From: Pseudomonas sp. Root562
GTDB lineage: Bacteria; Pseudomonadota; Gammaproteobacteria; Pseudomonadales; Pseudomonadaceae
Reading direction: 5' to 3'
Assembly (NCBI RefSeq): GCF_001427125.1
Contig: NZ_LMGK01000012.1
Coordinates: 55,430 to 119,429 of the forward strand
DNA length: 64,000 nt
The notes below the pieces were generated by a model that was given only the letters and a program-made list of their open reading frames with translations, made no database searches and was not told where the DNA came from. Positions within the stretch are counted from its first letter, which is position 1; each line of letters opens with the position of its first letter. A program made the position numbers and the translations under genes. This document shows positions 50,918 to 59,930 of the stretch, piece after piece.

Positions 50918-52324
50918 ATGGGCCTGAATAATCAGTGGATGCAACGCGACCTCGCGGTGTTGTGGCATCCCTGCACCCAGATGAAAGATCACGAACAACT
51001 GCCGCTGATCCCGATCAAGCGCGGTGAAGGCGTCTGGCTGGAAGATTTCGAAGGCAAGCGCTACCTCGATGCGGTCAGTTCCTGGTGGGTCAACGTGTTC
51101 GGCCACGCCAATCCGCGAATCAACCAGCGGATCAAGGATCAGGTGGATCAGCTGGAGCACGTGATCCTCGCCGGTTTCAGTCATCAGCCGGTGATCGAAC
51201 TGTCCGAACGCCTGGTAAAGATGACGCCGCAAGGCCTGACCCGGTGCTTCTACGCCGATAACGGGTCATCCTGTATCGAAGTCGCGCTGAAAATGAGCTT
51301 TCACTACTGGCTCAACCGTGGTCAGTCGAACAAAAAACGCTTTGTCACGCTGACCAACAGCTACCACGGCGAAACCATGGCAGCGATGTCGGTCGGCGAC
51401 GTGCCGCTGTTCACTGAAACCTACAAGGCCTTGCTGCTGGACACCATCAAGGTGCCGAGCCCGGATTGCTACCTGCGTCCCGACGGCATGAGCTGGGAGG
51501 AACATTCGCGCAACATGTTCGCCGCGATGGAGCAGACCCTGGCCGAGAACCATGACAGCGTCGCAGCCGTGATTGTCGAGCCGCTGATCCAGGGTGCCGG
51601 CGGCATGCGCATGTACCACCCGGTGTACCTCAAGTTGCTGCGAGAAGCCTGCGACCGTTATGGCGTGCACCTGATCCATGATGAGATCGCGGTGGGCTTC
51701 GGCCGCACCGGAACCATGTTCGCCTGCGAACAGGCCGGCATCCGCCCCGATTTCCTCTGCCTGTCCAAAGCCCTGACCGGCGGCTACCTGCCGCTGGCGG
51801 CATGCATCACCACCGACGAGGTCTACAGCGCCTTTTACGACGATTACCCGACCCTGCGGGCCTTCCTGCACTCGCACAGTTACACGGGTAATCCACTGGC
51901 CTGCGCGGCGGCGTTGGCGACGCTGGATATCTTCGAAGAAGACAACGTCATCGAGAACAACCAGGCCCTGGCCCAGCGCATGGCCTCCTCCACCGCGCAT
52001 CTGGCCGATCACCCGAACGTCTCGGAAGTGCGCCAGACCGGCATGGTGCTGGCGATCGAGATGGTCAAAGACAAGGCGAGCAAAGAAGCCTATCCGTGGC
52101 AGGAACGCCGGGGCTTGAAAGTATTCCAGCATGCGCTGGAGCGCGGGGCTTTGCTGCGGCCGTTGGGCAGCGTGGTGTATTTCCTGCCGCCGTACGTGAT
52201 TACTCCGGATCAGATCGACTTCCTGGCCGAAGTGGCGAGCGAAGGCATCGACATCGCCACTCGCGACAGCGTCAGTGTGGCGGTGCCGGAGAACTTCCAC
52301 CCTGGCTTCCGTGATCCGGGCTGA
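50918..52324 (+). CDS. bioA: BioA: adenosylmethionine-8-amino-7-oxononanoate aminotransferase
   Basis: PLP enzyme of biotin synthesis that uses SAM as amino donor to make diaminopelargonic acid. The 468-residue product has the N-terminal WHPCTQMKDHEQLP, SSWWVNVFGHANPRI and the PLP lysine in LCLSKALTGGYLPLA. The aspartate site HDEIAVGFGRTG precedes that lysine. GAGGAGAG precedes the ATG. The gene is isolated from other bio genes, as in P. aeruginosa (PA0420). Its stop is followed by a composite repeat and then rsmE. Confidence 0.95.
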   Translation: MGLNNQWMQRDLAVLWHPCTQMKDHEQLPLIPIKRGEGVWLEDFEGKRYLDAVSSWWVNVFGHANPRINQRIKDQVDQLEHVILAGFSHQPVIELSERLVKMTPQGLTRCFYADNGSSCIEVALKMSFHYWLNRGQSNKKRFVTLTNSYHGETMAAMSVGDVPLFTETYKALLLDTIKVPSPDCYLRPDGMSWEEHSRNMFAAMEQTLAENHDSVAAVIVEPLIQGAGGMRMYHPVYLKLLREACDRYGVHLIHDEIAVGFGRTGTMFACEQAGIRPDFLCLSKALTGGYLPLAACITTDEVYSAFYDDYPTLRAFLHSHSYTGNPLACAAALATLDIFEEDNVIENNQALAQRMASSTAHLADHPNVSEVRQTGMVLAIEMVKDKASKEAYPWQERRGLKVFQHALERGALLRPLGSVVYFLPPYVITPDQIDFLAEVASEGIDIATRDSVSVAVPENFHPGFRDPG

Positions 52325-52333
52325 TTGGCAACG

Positions 52334-52439
52334 CTCGTTCCCACGCTCTGCGTGGGAATGCAGCCCGGGACGCTCCGCGTCCCAAAAGCGGACGCAGAGC
52401 GTCCGGTGAGGCATTCCCACGCAGAGCGTGGGAACGATC
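52334..52439. repeat. Composite palindromic repeat, copy 4 of the 107-bp family
   Basis: Outer palindromic arms and inner GGGACGCTCCGCGTCCC and GGACGCAGAGCGTCC inverted repeats, nearly identical in layout to 9895-10001. It lies between bioA and rsmE. Confidence 0.9.
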
Positions 52440-52457
52440 AAATTAAAGAGAATCCGC

Positions 52458-53177
52458 ATGAGACTGTCCCGCTTCTTTATCGACGCCCCCCTGAGCATCG
52501 GCGAGCACGAACTGCCCGAAGCCCAGGCCCATTACATCAGCCGTGTGCTGCGCATGGCCGAAGGTGATGCGGTGCAATTGTTCGACGGCTCGGGCCATGA
52601 GTTTCGCGGCACGCTGACGGAAGTCGGCAAGAAGCGTGTGGTGGTGAGCATCGATGAGAGCTTCACCGGCCAGGTCGAGTCGCCATTGCAGATCCACCTC
52701 GGCCAGGGCTTGTCCCGGGGCGAGCGCATGGACTGGGCGATTCAGAAAGCCACAGAATTGGGCGTCAGCGAAATCACGCCGATTTTCAGCGATCGCTGCG
52801 AAGTCCGGCTCAAGGACGAGCGCGCCGACAAGCGCTTGCAGCACTGGCGCCAGGTGGCGATCAGCGCTTGCGAGCAATGCGGCCGTTCAAGGGTACCGGT
52901 GATTCATCCACCGCTGTTACTGGCCGATTGGTTGAAGCACACGGACGCTGAATTGAAGCTGGTACTGCATCCGGTGGCCGAGCCGCTGGTGAGTCATGCC
53001 AAACCTTCAAGCCTGGCATTCCTGATCGGCCCGGAGGGTGGGTTGTCCGATGCCGAAGTCGATCAGGCCAAGGCCGGCGGCTTCCATGCCGCCCGCCTCG
53101 GCCCACGGGTGCTGCGTACTGAAACCGCGCCGGTAGTTGCGCTGGCAGTAGCCCAGCAACTGTGGGGTGATTTCTAA
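52458..53177 (+). CDS. rsmE: RsmE: 16S rRNA m3U1498 methyltransferase
   Basis: SPOUT-fold methyltransferase that methylates U1498 of 16S rRNA with SAM. The 239-residue product has an N-terminal PUA-like domain (HYISRVLRMAEGDAVQLFDG). The knotted C-terminal domain has LIGPEGGLSDAEVDQAK and LGPRVLRTETAPVVAL, the SAM-binding trefoil loops. The start at 52458 (MRLSRFFIDAPLS) is the family start; the frame is open 30 bases further. It ends one base from the convergent dguC stop. Confidence 0.95.
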   Translation: MRLSRFFIDAPLSIGEHELPEAQAHYISRVLRMAEGDAVQLFDGSGHEFRGTLTEVGKKRVVVSIDESFTGQVESPLQIHLGQGLSRGERMDWAIQKATELGVSEITPIFSDRCEVRLKDERADKRLQHWRQVAISACEQCGRSRVPVIHPPLLLADWLKHTDAELKLVLHPVAEPLVSHAKPSSLAFLIGPEGGLSDAEVDQAKAGGFHAARLGPRVLRTETAPVVALAVAQQLWGDF

Positions 53178-53178
53178 G

Positions 53179-54081
53179 CTATTGCACCGGATCACTCACC
53201 GGTTTGGCAATGATCGCCTTGAGTTCGCTGGTCATCGGGAATTCAAGGTTCAACCCCTTCGGCGGGATCGGCTGCTCAAACCAGCGTTTATAGATGCCAT
53301 TGATCTCGCCTGAACTGTACAGATCCGCCAACACACCGTTGACCAGCGCCAGGAACTGCGGATCGTCCTTGCGCACCATGCAGCTGTAGATCTCCCGTGA
53401 CTGCTCTTCCCCGACGACCACCCACTTGTGTGGGTCATGGGCCTTCGCGCGTTCCCCGTAGAGCAGCGCGTCGTCCATGTAGAAGGCCGCCGCCCGTCCC
53501 GATTGCAGCATCTGGAAGGCTTCGCCGTGGTCCTTGGCGCTGATCACAAACATGTCGATCTTGTGATCGACGTTGTAGCTTTTCAAGAAGCGCTCATTGG
53601 TGGTGCCGGCGGTCGTCACCACGTTCTTGCCGCGCAAGTCGGCGAAGCTCTTGATTCCGCTGTCCCTGGCCGTCAGCAACTGGCCTTTGACGTAGATGAA
53701 GCCGTAGGAGAACGCCACTTGTTTCTGCCGCTCGGCGGTCACGCCGGTGGAACCGCACTCCAGGTCAACCGTGCCGTTCTGTACCAGTGGAATGCGGGTT
53801 TGCGAGGTCACCAGGTTGTACTTCACCTTCAACTCCGGCAGGGCCAGTTGCTGCTGGATGCGCTCGACGATCTTGCCTGCCAGATCCACCGAGTACCCCA
53901 TCGGCTTGCCGCTATGATCACCCACATAAGAGAAAGGCACCGAAGCATCGCGATAGCCCAGAGTGATGCTGTTGGCGCTGGCGACCTTGCTCAGGGTGCC
54001 GGTCAAAGGCATTTCATTGGCCTGAACCTGACTGCCGAGCAACAGGCCAAGCGTACAAGTGAGCAACGTGATTTTTTGCAT
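53179..54081 (-). CDS. dguC: DguC-like periplasmic glutamate-type binding protein
   Basis: The 300-residue product has a signal peptide (TLLTCTLGLLLGSQVQA, cleaved before NEMPL). A GltI-type family-3 binding fold follows: LGYRDASVPFSYVGDHSGKPMGYSVDLAGKI and VDLECGSTGVTAERQ, as given in pieces. It is the last gene of a three-gene unit, 26 bases after the RidA-type gene, with no transporter genes adjacent. In P. aeruginosa dguABC the third gene is such a protein. It may deliver D-glutamate or act in sensing. Confidence 0.86.
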   Translation of the reverse strand: MQKITLLTCTLGLLLGSQVQANEMPLTGTLSKVASANSITLGYRDASVPFSYVGDHSGKPMGYSVDLAGKIVERIQQQLALPELKVKYNLVTSQTRIPLVQNGTVDLECGSTGVTAERQKQVAFSYGFIYVKGQLLTARDSGIKSFADLRGKNVVTTAGTTNERFLKSYNVDHKIDMFVISAKDHGEAFQMLQSGRAAAFYMDDALLYGERAKAHDPHKWVVVGEEQSREIYSCMVRKDDPQFLALVNGVLADLYSSGEINGIYKRWFEQPIPPKGLNLEFPMTSELKAIIAKPVSDPVQ

Positions 54082-54107
54082 TGTTATTCTCCGTTGTGGG
54101 TATTGGT

Positions 54108-54461
54108 TTATCGGACGCGTGCCGCGATGACGGTGATTTCCACCAGCACCTGCGGTCGGGCCAGTTCGGCCTGCACGGTGGTGCGACTCGGCGCTTGACC
54201 CGGTGACAGCCAGGCCGACCAGACCTCGTTCATCGCGGCGAAATCTTCGTTGATGTTCTTCAGGTAAAGGGTCGCGCTGAGCAGATGGTCCTTGCCGCTC
54301 CCCGCCTCGGCCAGCAGCGAGTCGATTTTCGCCAGCACCTCGCGGGTCTGGCTGGCTGCATCCGTGGCATCGCCGGGCACCTGCCCGGAAAGAAACACCA
54401 GATCGCCAAAGGTCACGGCGCCGGACAGGCGCGGGTTGCTGTGCAGTCGGGTAATGCTCAT
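54108..54461 (-). CDS. dguB: DguB-like RidA-family enamine/imine deaminase
   Basis: Hydrolyses reactive imines released by the flavoenzyme upstream. The 117-residue product has the RidA fold with the key arginine R93 in PSRTTVQAEL and LYLKNINEDFAAMNEVW. It is 27 bases after the dehydrogenase gene and 26 before the binding protein gene, so the three form one operon. Confidence 0.9.
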   Translation of the reverse strand: MSITRLHSNPRLSGAVTFGDLVFLSGQVPGDATDAASQTREVLAKIDSLLAEAGSGKDHLLSATLYLKNINEDFAAMNEVWSAWLSPGQAPSRTTVQAELARPQVLVEITVIAARVR

Positions 54462-54488
54462 AACAGTGTCCTCTTCAGAAGTCAGTAT

Positions 54489-55730
54489 TCAGGCGGCGCG
54501 GTGGTTGAAACCCTGCAGGTCGATGGAAGTCCGACGCTCGCCAATCAGTTCACTGAGCAGGCGCCCGCTGCCGCATGCCAGGGTGAAACCCAGCGCGCCG
54601 TGGCCAAGGTTGAGCCACAGGTTGCGATACGCGGTCGCACCCAGCAGCGGCACTCCGTTAGGTGTAGCCGGGCGCATGCCGGCCCATTCGACAGCCGCTT
54701 CGTAGGCACCGGCATCGGGAAAGGTCTCACGGGCCTGACGCTTGATCAGCGCCAGTCGCTTGGGGTCGAGCGCAGGGTCGAAACCGACGATGTCGACCAT
54801 CGCCGCCACCCGCAATTGCTCGCCGATACGCGCGTAGACGATCTTGCGGTCGTAGTCAGTGATGCTCACGTCCGGCGCCCGATGACCGACGCCAATTGGC
54901 ACGGTCAGGCTGTAGCCCTTAAGTGGATACAACGGCAGTTGCAGCCCGGGCAGAGCCAACAATGGGCTGCGGTGGCCGGCGGCGATAACCAGGTGCTCGA
55001 CCGGCAGCACTTGCTCGCCGAGTTCGATGGCGTTGACGCTGCCGTTGTTGTGGCGAATGCCGGTCACTGTTTGCCCGAGACGGAACTCGCAACGGCCGGA
55101 GGCCTGCAACCGGGCAGCCAGTTGCTGGCAGAAACCATGGCAATCGCCGACCTCTTCGTCCGGGGTGTAAATCGCGCCGACGAAGGGGGCATCGGCCAAT
55201 GCCGGCTCCAGCCGCGTACATTCGGCAGGCGACAACACCTGCTGTTGCAGCGGGTCGGCCAGACCCCGGCACGCATGCTCGAAGCTGCTGTTCTGGCGGA
55301 AGGTCACCAGTTTGCCGTTGCGCCGCCACTGAAATCCCGTCAGTCCATCGTCCTCGCGCCAGGACTTCAAAGTGTCCTGGCTGAGCAGCGCCAGGCGCAG
55401 CAAGTGTGCGGCGTTCTCACGGTTGACCGAGCGACGGCAGGCGCCGAGGAAAGACGCCATCCAACGCCACTGGGCCGGGTCGAAGCGCGGGCGCAACTTC
55501 AGCGGTGAATCGCCGCGCAACATCCAGCCGATGGCCTGCAAAGGCACACCCGCGTCGGCCAGCGGCGCGACATAGCGATAGGAGAGCTGGCCGCCATTGG
55601 CGAAGCTGGTTTCACTGCCCAGCGAATCCCGGGCTTCGATCACTGTCACCTCGACGCCGTCGCGCACCAGCGCATAGGCCGTTGCCAGGCCGATCACGCC
55701 GCCTCCGATGATGCACACACGCTGAGCCAT
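54489..55730 (-). CDS. dguA: DguA-like FAD-dependent D-amino acid dehydrogenase
   Basis: DadA-family flavoprotein that oxidises D-amino acids, here probably D-glutamate, to the imino acid. The 413-residue product has the FAD motif VCIIGGGVIGLATAYALVRDG in its N-terminus (given as GGGVIGLATAYAL), ETSFANGGQLSYRYVAP, and MRPATPNGVPLLG near the C-terminus, where the flavin is held. The operon order dehydrogenase-RidA-binding protein with a divergent LysR gene equals the P. aeruginosa D-glutamate operon (PA5084-PA5082, regulator PA5085). I chose the ATG at 55730. A sigma70-like TTGTTC-17-TCTAAC (55795-55767, minus strand) lies upstream. Confidence 0.88.
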   Translation of the reverse strand: MAQRVCIIGGGVIGLATAYALVRDGVEVTVIEARDSLGSETSFANGGQLSYRYVAPLADAGVPLQAIGWMLRGDSPLKLRPRFDPAQWRWMASFLGACRRSVNRENAAHLLRLALLSQDTLKSWREDDGLTGFQWRRNGKLVTFRQNSSFEHACRGLADPLQQQVLSPAECTRLEPALADAPFVGAIYTPDEEVGDCHGFCQQLAARLQASGRCEFRLGQTVTGIRHNNGSVNAIELGEQVLPVEHLVIAAGHRSPLLALPGLQLPLYPLKGYSLTVPIGVGHRAPDVSITDYDRKIVYARIGEQLRVAAMVDIVGFDPALDPKRLALIKRQARETFPDAGAYEAAVEWAGMRPATPNGVPLLGATAYRNLWLNLGHGALGFTLACGSGRLLSELIGERRTSIDLQGFNHRAA

Positions 55731-55813
55731 GTCCGTCCTTAAAGCCGTTGAGAAGACGATGCCAAGGTTAGAGCCAGGTGACAGACGTTGAACAATGCAT
55801 AAAGATGGCAACC

Positions 55814-55832
55814 CCATAAACAAAGGTTATGG
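55814..55832. promoter_or_regulatory. LysR-type operator in the dguA-dguR gap
   Basis: CCATAA-N7-TTATGG is a perfect inverted repeat containing the LysR T-N11-A core (T55817, A55829). It is about 60 bases upstream of the predicted dguA start site, the usual -65 activator position, and immediately upstream of the dguR start codon. Confidence 0.72.
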
Positions 55833-55839
55833 ACTTGTC

Positions 55840-56757
55840 ATGCGCCTGCGCCACATCGAGATTTTCCAGGCAATTCGACAAACCGGCTCGATCAGCGCTG
55901 CCGCGCAATTGCTGCACGTTTCGCAGCCGGCGGTGAGCAAAGTGTTGCAGCATGCCGAGCAACAACTGGGCTTCGCGCTGTTCCTGCGCGTACGCGGCAA
56001 ACTGCAGCCGACGCCGGAAGCATTGGAGTTGGAGCGCGAGGTCGACAAGGTCAGCGAAAGCCTGCAAGGCGTGCGACGTCTGGCCCAGAGCCTGCGCCGC
56101 GAGCCTGGTCACAGTCTGCGGATCGGCGCCACGCCGGCGCTGGCCCTGTCATTATTGCCGCCGGCCATTCACGAGTGGACCAGACGCTACCCGGACATAG
56201 CGTGCGAACTCTCCAGCGCGCACAGTCGCGAACTGGTGCAGAACCTGCTGATGCGCGAAGTGGATGTCGCCCTGACCCTGCAACGCCCGGATCACCCAGG
56301 GCTCAAGGCACAGGCGCTGGCTTCGGGAGTGTTGGTGGCGCTGGCACCGGCAAGTTACTGGCCGGCGACGGAGGCAGGAACGCCGCTGCCGCTGATGGCG
56401 CTTGCCGATGCACCCTTGATCGGCCTGTCCAGCGCCGACCCGTTGGCTGCCCGGCTCGATAGTTACCTGGAAGCGGTTGAACCGCCGCCGCGGATACGCA
56501 TCGCCGTGCAGACCTATTCACTGGCTCGGGCCATGGTGGAATCAGGTGCCGGTCTGGCGGTGATCGACCCCTTCACCGCCCTCGGCGCCTCACCGGGCAC
56601 CACGACCCTCCGCCCGCTGGCCCCGCCATTGCCGATTACCCTGTATGCCGTGACTCGCGCCAGCGAACCACCGCCGCACACACTTGATGAACTGCTGCAG
56701 ATCTTCAGTCGCCGTGCCCGGGAGCAATTGGACAACCTGATGCCTGGGCAACCCTGA
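55840..56757 (+). CDS. dguR: DguR-like LysR-family regulator
   Basis: Activator expected to respond to D-glutamate and switch on dguABC. The 305-residue product has an N-terminal LysR helix-turn-helix (residues 1-60, MRLRHIEIFQAIRQTGSISAAAQLLHVSQPAVSKVL, recognition helix VSQPAVSKVL). A periplasmic-binding-like effector domain of about 210 residues follows. The start at 55840 was chosen because upstream codons do not resemble the family N-terminus. It is divergent from dguA and convergent with the hemolysin III gene. Confidence 0.86.
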   Translation: MRLRHIEIFQAIRQTGSISAAAQLLHVSQPAVSKVLQHAEQQLGFALFLRVRGKLQPTPEALELEREVDKVSESLQGVRRLAQSLRREPGHSLRIGATPALALSLLPPAIHEWTRRYPDIACELSSAHSRELVQNLLMREVDVALTLQRPDHPGLKAQALASGVLVALAPASYWPATEAGTPLPLMALADAPLIGLSSADPLAARLDSYLEAVEPPPRIRIAVQTYSLARAMVESGAGLAVIDPFTALGASPGTTTLRPLAPPLPITLYAVTRASEPPPHTLDELLQIFSRRAREQLDNLMPGQP

Positions 56758-56782
56758 AGTCTGATCAAGCCCCCTTGGCGCG

Positions 56783-57400
56783 TTACAGGACGTAGAACAA
56801 AATCGCCACAAAGTGCAGCAGACTTCCGGCGATCACGAACAGATGCCATATCCCGTGGGCATGTCGCAATCGGTGATCGAGGGCGAAAAAGATAATCCCG
56901 ACGGTGTACAACACGCCGCCCGACGCCAGCCAGGCAAACCCTGCGCTACCCAGTGCAGCCAGCAATGGCTTGACCGCCACCAGCACGATCCAGCCCATCA
57001 CCGCGTAAATCACGATCGACAGGATCCGCGCTTCGGAACGCGGCTTGATCTCTTGCAGGATGCCGATCAGCGCCAACCCCCAGACAATCCCGAACAGCGT
57101 CCAGCCCCACGGTCCACGCAGCGTCACCAGACAGAACGGTGTATAGCTGCCGGCGATCAACAGGTAGATCGAGAAGTGATCGACTTTCTGCATGATCGCT
57201 TTCTTGCGCCCGCGCACGCTGTGGTACACGGTCGATGCGCTGTAGAGCGACATCAAGGTAAAGCCGTAGATCGCCACGCTGACGATTTTCCATGGGCTGC
57301 CGTCCATGCTGGCAATCACCAGCATCCACACCACACCAACCGTTGCCGCCACTGCCCCGACCAAATGCGTCCAGGCGTTCAATCTTTCCCCGTGATACAT
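56783..57400 (-). CDS. Hemolysin III family (PAQR-type) membrane protein
   Basis: Seven-helix inner-membrane protein of 205 residues. The family pattern is present: ERLNAWTHLVGAVAA, SLYSASTVYHSVRGRKK, VDHFSIYLLIAGSYTP and the closing HGIWHLFVIAGSLLHF. The serine, aspartate and histidines that bind metal in the PAQR fold are all visible. Despite the name, the bacterial role is not haemolysis as such. It is convergent with dguR. Confidence 0.87.
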   Translation of the reverse strand: MYHGERLNAWTHLVGAVAATVGVVWMLVIASMDGSPWKIVSVAIYGFTLMSLYSASTVYHSVRGRKKAIMQKVDHFSIYLLIAGSYTPFCLVTLRGPWGWTLFGIVWGLALIGILQEIKPRSEARILSIVIYAVMGWIVLVAVKPLLAALGSAGFAWLASGGVLYTVGIIFFALDHRLRHAHGIWHLFVIAGSLLHFVAILFYVL

Positions 57401-57488
57401 CGTTTACCCACCTCATCAATCATTGCCGCAACACACAAGGCTCAGGCCTGCAGTCTGAAAGCGCAATATTTCAGAACATAACACCCCC

Positions 57489-57573
57489 CTGTAGGAGCCG
57501 GCTTGCTGGCGATAGGATCTCAAGTTTCACGTTGATCTTCAGGGCCTCATCGCTGGCAAGCCAGCTCCCACAA
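57489..57573. repeat. REP-like inverted pair upstream of mdcR
   Basis: CTGTAGGAGCCGGCTTGCTGGCGAT, shortened here as GTAGGAGCCGGCTTGC, faces ATCGCTGGCAAGCCAGCTCC across about 30 bases. The arms mix two variants of the repeat. Confidence 0.85.
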
Positions 57574-57633
57574 AGGTCTGCGTGCCCGAACGTAATTAGG
57601 CACAATCGAGCGATTCCAAAAAGAGTCCGCCCC

Positions 57634-58548
57634 ATGCTGATCGATGAAGAGTTGACCCTGAAAAAACTCGAGGTGTTCCTGGCCTTCATGCGCACCGGCA
57701 ACCTCGCCCGGGCCGCCGCCGAGTTGCAGACCAGCAACGTCAGCGTTCACCGCGCGATCCACTCTCTGGAAAGCGCCCTGCGCTGCCCGTTGTTCAAACA
57801 CGAAGGCCGCAACCTGACACCGCTGGAGAGCGCCTATGTGCTGGAAGAGCGCGCGCAAAAGCTGATTCAGGACGTCGTCGAGAGCGTGCGCCTGACCCGT
57901 GAGGCCGCCGGATTTTCCGCCGAGCGCTTCAAGTTGGGTTCGCTGTATTCGTTGACGGTGAAGACCGTGCCGCAACTGATCATGGGCCTTAAGATCCGCC
58001 GCAGCGAGCTGAATATCGATCTGATTCTCGGCTCGAATTTCGACCTGTTGTACAAGCTCAAGAACATGGAAGTCGACGCGATCCTGGTATCACTGGACGA
58101 CAGCATCATCGACCCGGACCTGGAACATATCCCACTGTTCTCTGACGACATCTTCCTGGCCACGCCGGCCGACTCGAAGTTCGCCCAACGGACCGAAGTC
58201 GACCTGGCCGAGGTCCGCGACGAAACTTTCATCACACTGACCCAAGGCTTCGCCACCCATCAGGATGGCAAGCGGGTATTCGAGCAGGCGGGGTTCGAGC
58301 CAAAGGTGGCGATGCAGGTCAACGACATCTTCACGCTGCTGAGCATGGTCAGCTCAGGCGTGGGTTACGCGTTGCTGCCGGGGAGGATTGCCGCGGTGTA
58401 CGAGAACCGGGTGAAGCTGATTCCGTTGCAGGAGCAATATCGCTTGCAGCAGCACATCGGCGTGGTGTTCCTCAAGGCCAAGGAGCGCGATCCGAATCTG
58501 CTGGCGTTGCTGGCCGAGTGTCGGATGTATGCCAATCGCCAGGCTTGA
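57634..58548 (+). CDS. mdcR: MdcR: LysR-family regulator of malonate utilisation
   Basis: The 304-residue product has a LysR helix-turn-helix at about residues 8-65 (KLEVFLAFMRTGNLARAAAELQTSNVSVHRAIHSLE is the helix set; recognition part SNVSVHRAIHSL). An effector domain follows. It is placed at the madM end of the mdc/mad cluster and is convergent with it, as MdcR is in other pseudomonads. The ATG at 57634 begins MLIDEELTLKKL, the known MdcR start style. Confidence 0.86.
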   Translation: MLIDEELTLKKLEVFLAFMRTGNLARAAAELQTSNVSVHRAIHSLESALRCPLFKHEGRNLTPLESAYVLEERAQKLIQDVVESVRLTREAAGFSAERFKLGSLYSLTVKTVPQLIMGLKIRRSELNIDLILGSNFDLLYKLKNMEVDAILVSLDDSIIDPDLEHIPLFSDDIFLATPADSKFAQRTEVDLAEVRDETFITLTQGFATHQDGKRVFEQAGFEPKVAMQVNDIFTLLSMVSSGVGYALLPGRIAAVYENRVKLIPLQEQYRLQQHIGVVFLKAKERDPNLLALLAECRMYANRQA

Positions 58549-58549
58549 G

Positions 58550-58681
58550 TGTGGCGAGGGAGCTTGATGATCGTTCCCACGCTCTGCGTGGGAATGCTTC
58601 AAGGGACGCTCCGCGTTCCAGCTTTCGAATGGGACGCGGAGCGTCCCGGGCTGCATTCCCACGCAGAGCGCGGGAACGATC
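58550..58681. repeat. Truncated REP half fused to a copy of the 107-bp composite repeat
   Basis: TGTGGCGAGGGAGCTTG (58550-58566), half of the betB-betA repeat family, is cut off and followed at once by a composite palindromic repeat (58569-58681; copy 5). The two repeat families are thus joined at a sharp boundary. Confidence 0.85.
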
Positions 58682-58683
58682 AG

Positions 58684-59448
58684 TTAGCCGACAATCCCGC
58701 GAACAATGAAGTACAACAACGAAGGCCCGAGCAGGCACCCAAGCCCAGTGTGAAAGGTCGCCGTCAACGCCCCATAAGGCACCAACCGCCGATCCGTCGC
58801 CGCCAGCCCCGCCGTCACCCCACTCACCGTGCCGGCCAACCCGCCGAACACCATCGCCGAACGCGGGTTATCCAGGCCCATCCAGCGCGCCGCCACCGGC
58901 GTGCCGACCATCACCAGGATCGCCTTGATCAACCCCGTGGCAATCGACAGCGCCATCACATCCGAGGTCGCGCCGATGGCTGCACCGGTCACCGGACCGA
59001 CGATGTAAGTCACCGCGCCGGCGCCAATGGTGGTCATGCTCACCGCATCGCGATAGCCGAACACCCAGGCCATGCACGCACCGACAATGAACGGCAGCAC
59101 CGTGCCCAGCAGCAGCGCGATCACCCCGATCAACCCGGCCTTCTTCGCTTCGGTCGCCTGCACTTCGAACGCCGTGGCGACGATGGCGAAATCGCGCAAC
59201 ATGGCGCCGCCCATCAAGCCGATGCCGGAGAACAGCGTCAGGTCCGCCAGGCCTTTTTGCCCGCCGGTCATGGTGCCACCGACCCAGGCCAGCACCAGGC
59301 CGATGACGATGGCAATCGCCGAGCCATGAATGCGCCCGAAAGTCAGGCGTTTGGAGAGAATCACCGATACCCACATGATCACGCCGACGAAGGCGAAGGC
59401 AGTGACCAGACCGTTATGCTCCAGGCCTTTTTCGATGAGATCCCACAT
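58684..59448 (-). CDS. madM: MadM: malonate transporter large subunit
   Basis: Inner-membrane sodium-coupled malonate uptake, working with MadL. The 254-residue product has about eight hydrophobic helices and the MadM sequence SVILSKRLTFGRIHGSAIAI, with repeated glycine-rich helices (GIGLMGGAMLRDFAIVATAF). AGGAGG precedes the ATG. The start lies one base past the madL stop codon. Confidence 0.93.
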   Translation of the reverse strand: MWDLIEKGLEHNGLVTAFAFVGVIMWVSVILSKRLTFGRIHGSAIAIVIGLVLAWVGGTMTGGQKGLADLTLFSGIGLMGGAMLRDFAIVATAFEVQATEAKKAGLIGVIALLLGTVLPFIVGACMAWVFGYRDAVSMTTIGAGAVTYIVGPVTGAAIGATSDVMALSIATGLIKAILVMVGTPVAARWMGLDNPRSAMVFGGLAGTVSGVTAGLAATDRRLVPYGALTATFHTGLGCLLGPSLLYFIVRGIVG

Positions 59449-59449
59449 A

Positions 59450-59866
59450 TCAGCGACCTCCTACTGGCGTGCCGACGGGGGTAATTTCCGTGGGCTCATC
59501 GGGCAAGGGTTCACCTTTATGAGTCCGGCTGATCAAGGCAATGGTGCAACCGCAGACCAGCACCGAACCGATCGCCGCCAGCACCGCCACCGGGCCGCCA
59601 TGCAGTGCCGTGACCACGTTTTGTTGCGCGGCCATCGCCACCACCACCGGAATGTACATCGCGCCCCAGAAGCCGACGCCCATCTCGCAGTCCTTGGTCA
59701 TGCCGCCACGTTTTTGCATCCACAACCGCGCGCAGATCAGCAGGATCATGGCGATCCCGACCCCGCCGACGTTGGATTTGACGCCCAGCAATACGCCGAG
59801 CATGTCACCCATGATCACTCCTGCCAGCGTACAGATCGCGAGCAGCGCCACACCGTAAATAATCAT
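59450..59866 (-). CDS. madL: MadL: malonate transporter small subunit
   Basis: Partner of MadM. The 138-residue product has four hydrophobic segments and the MadL sequence MIIYGVALLAICTLAGVIMG with LLGVKSNVGGVGIAMILL. The start at 59866 has GAGGA eight bases upstream; an in-frame codon at 59881 is the less likely alternative. It follows mdcH by 64 bases. Confidence 0.93.
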   Translation of the reverse strand: MIIYGVALLAICTLAGVIMGDMLGVLLGVKSNVGGVGIAMILLICARLWMQKRGGMTKDCEMGVGFWGAMYIPVVVAMAAQQNVVTALHGGPVAVLAAIGSVLVCGCTIALISRTHKGEPLPDEPTEITPVGTPVGGR

Positions 59867-59930
59867 TGTTGTTGTCCTCAAAGTGCATCGTCGGATGTTG
59901 TTTTTGTTGTTCGAAGCCTGACTCGCGGAT

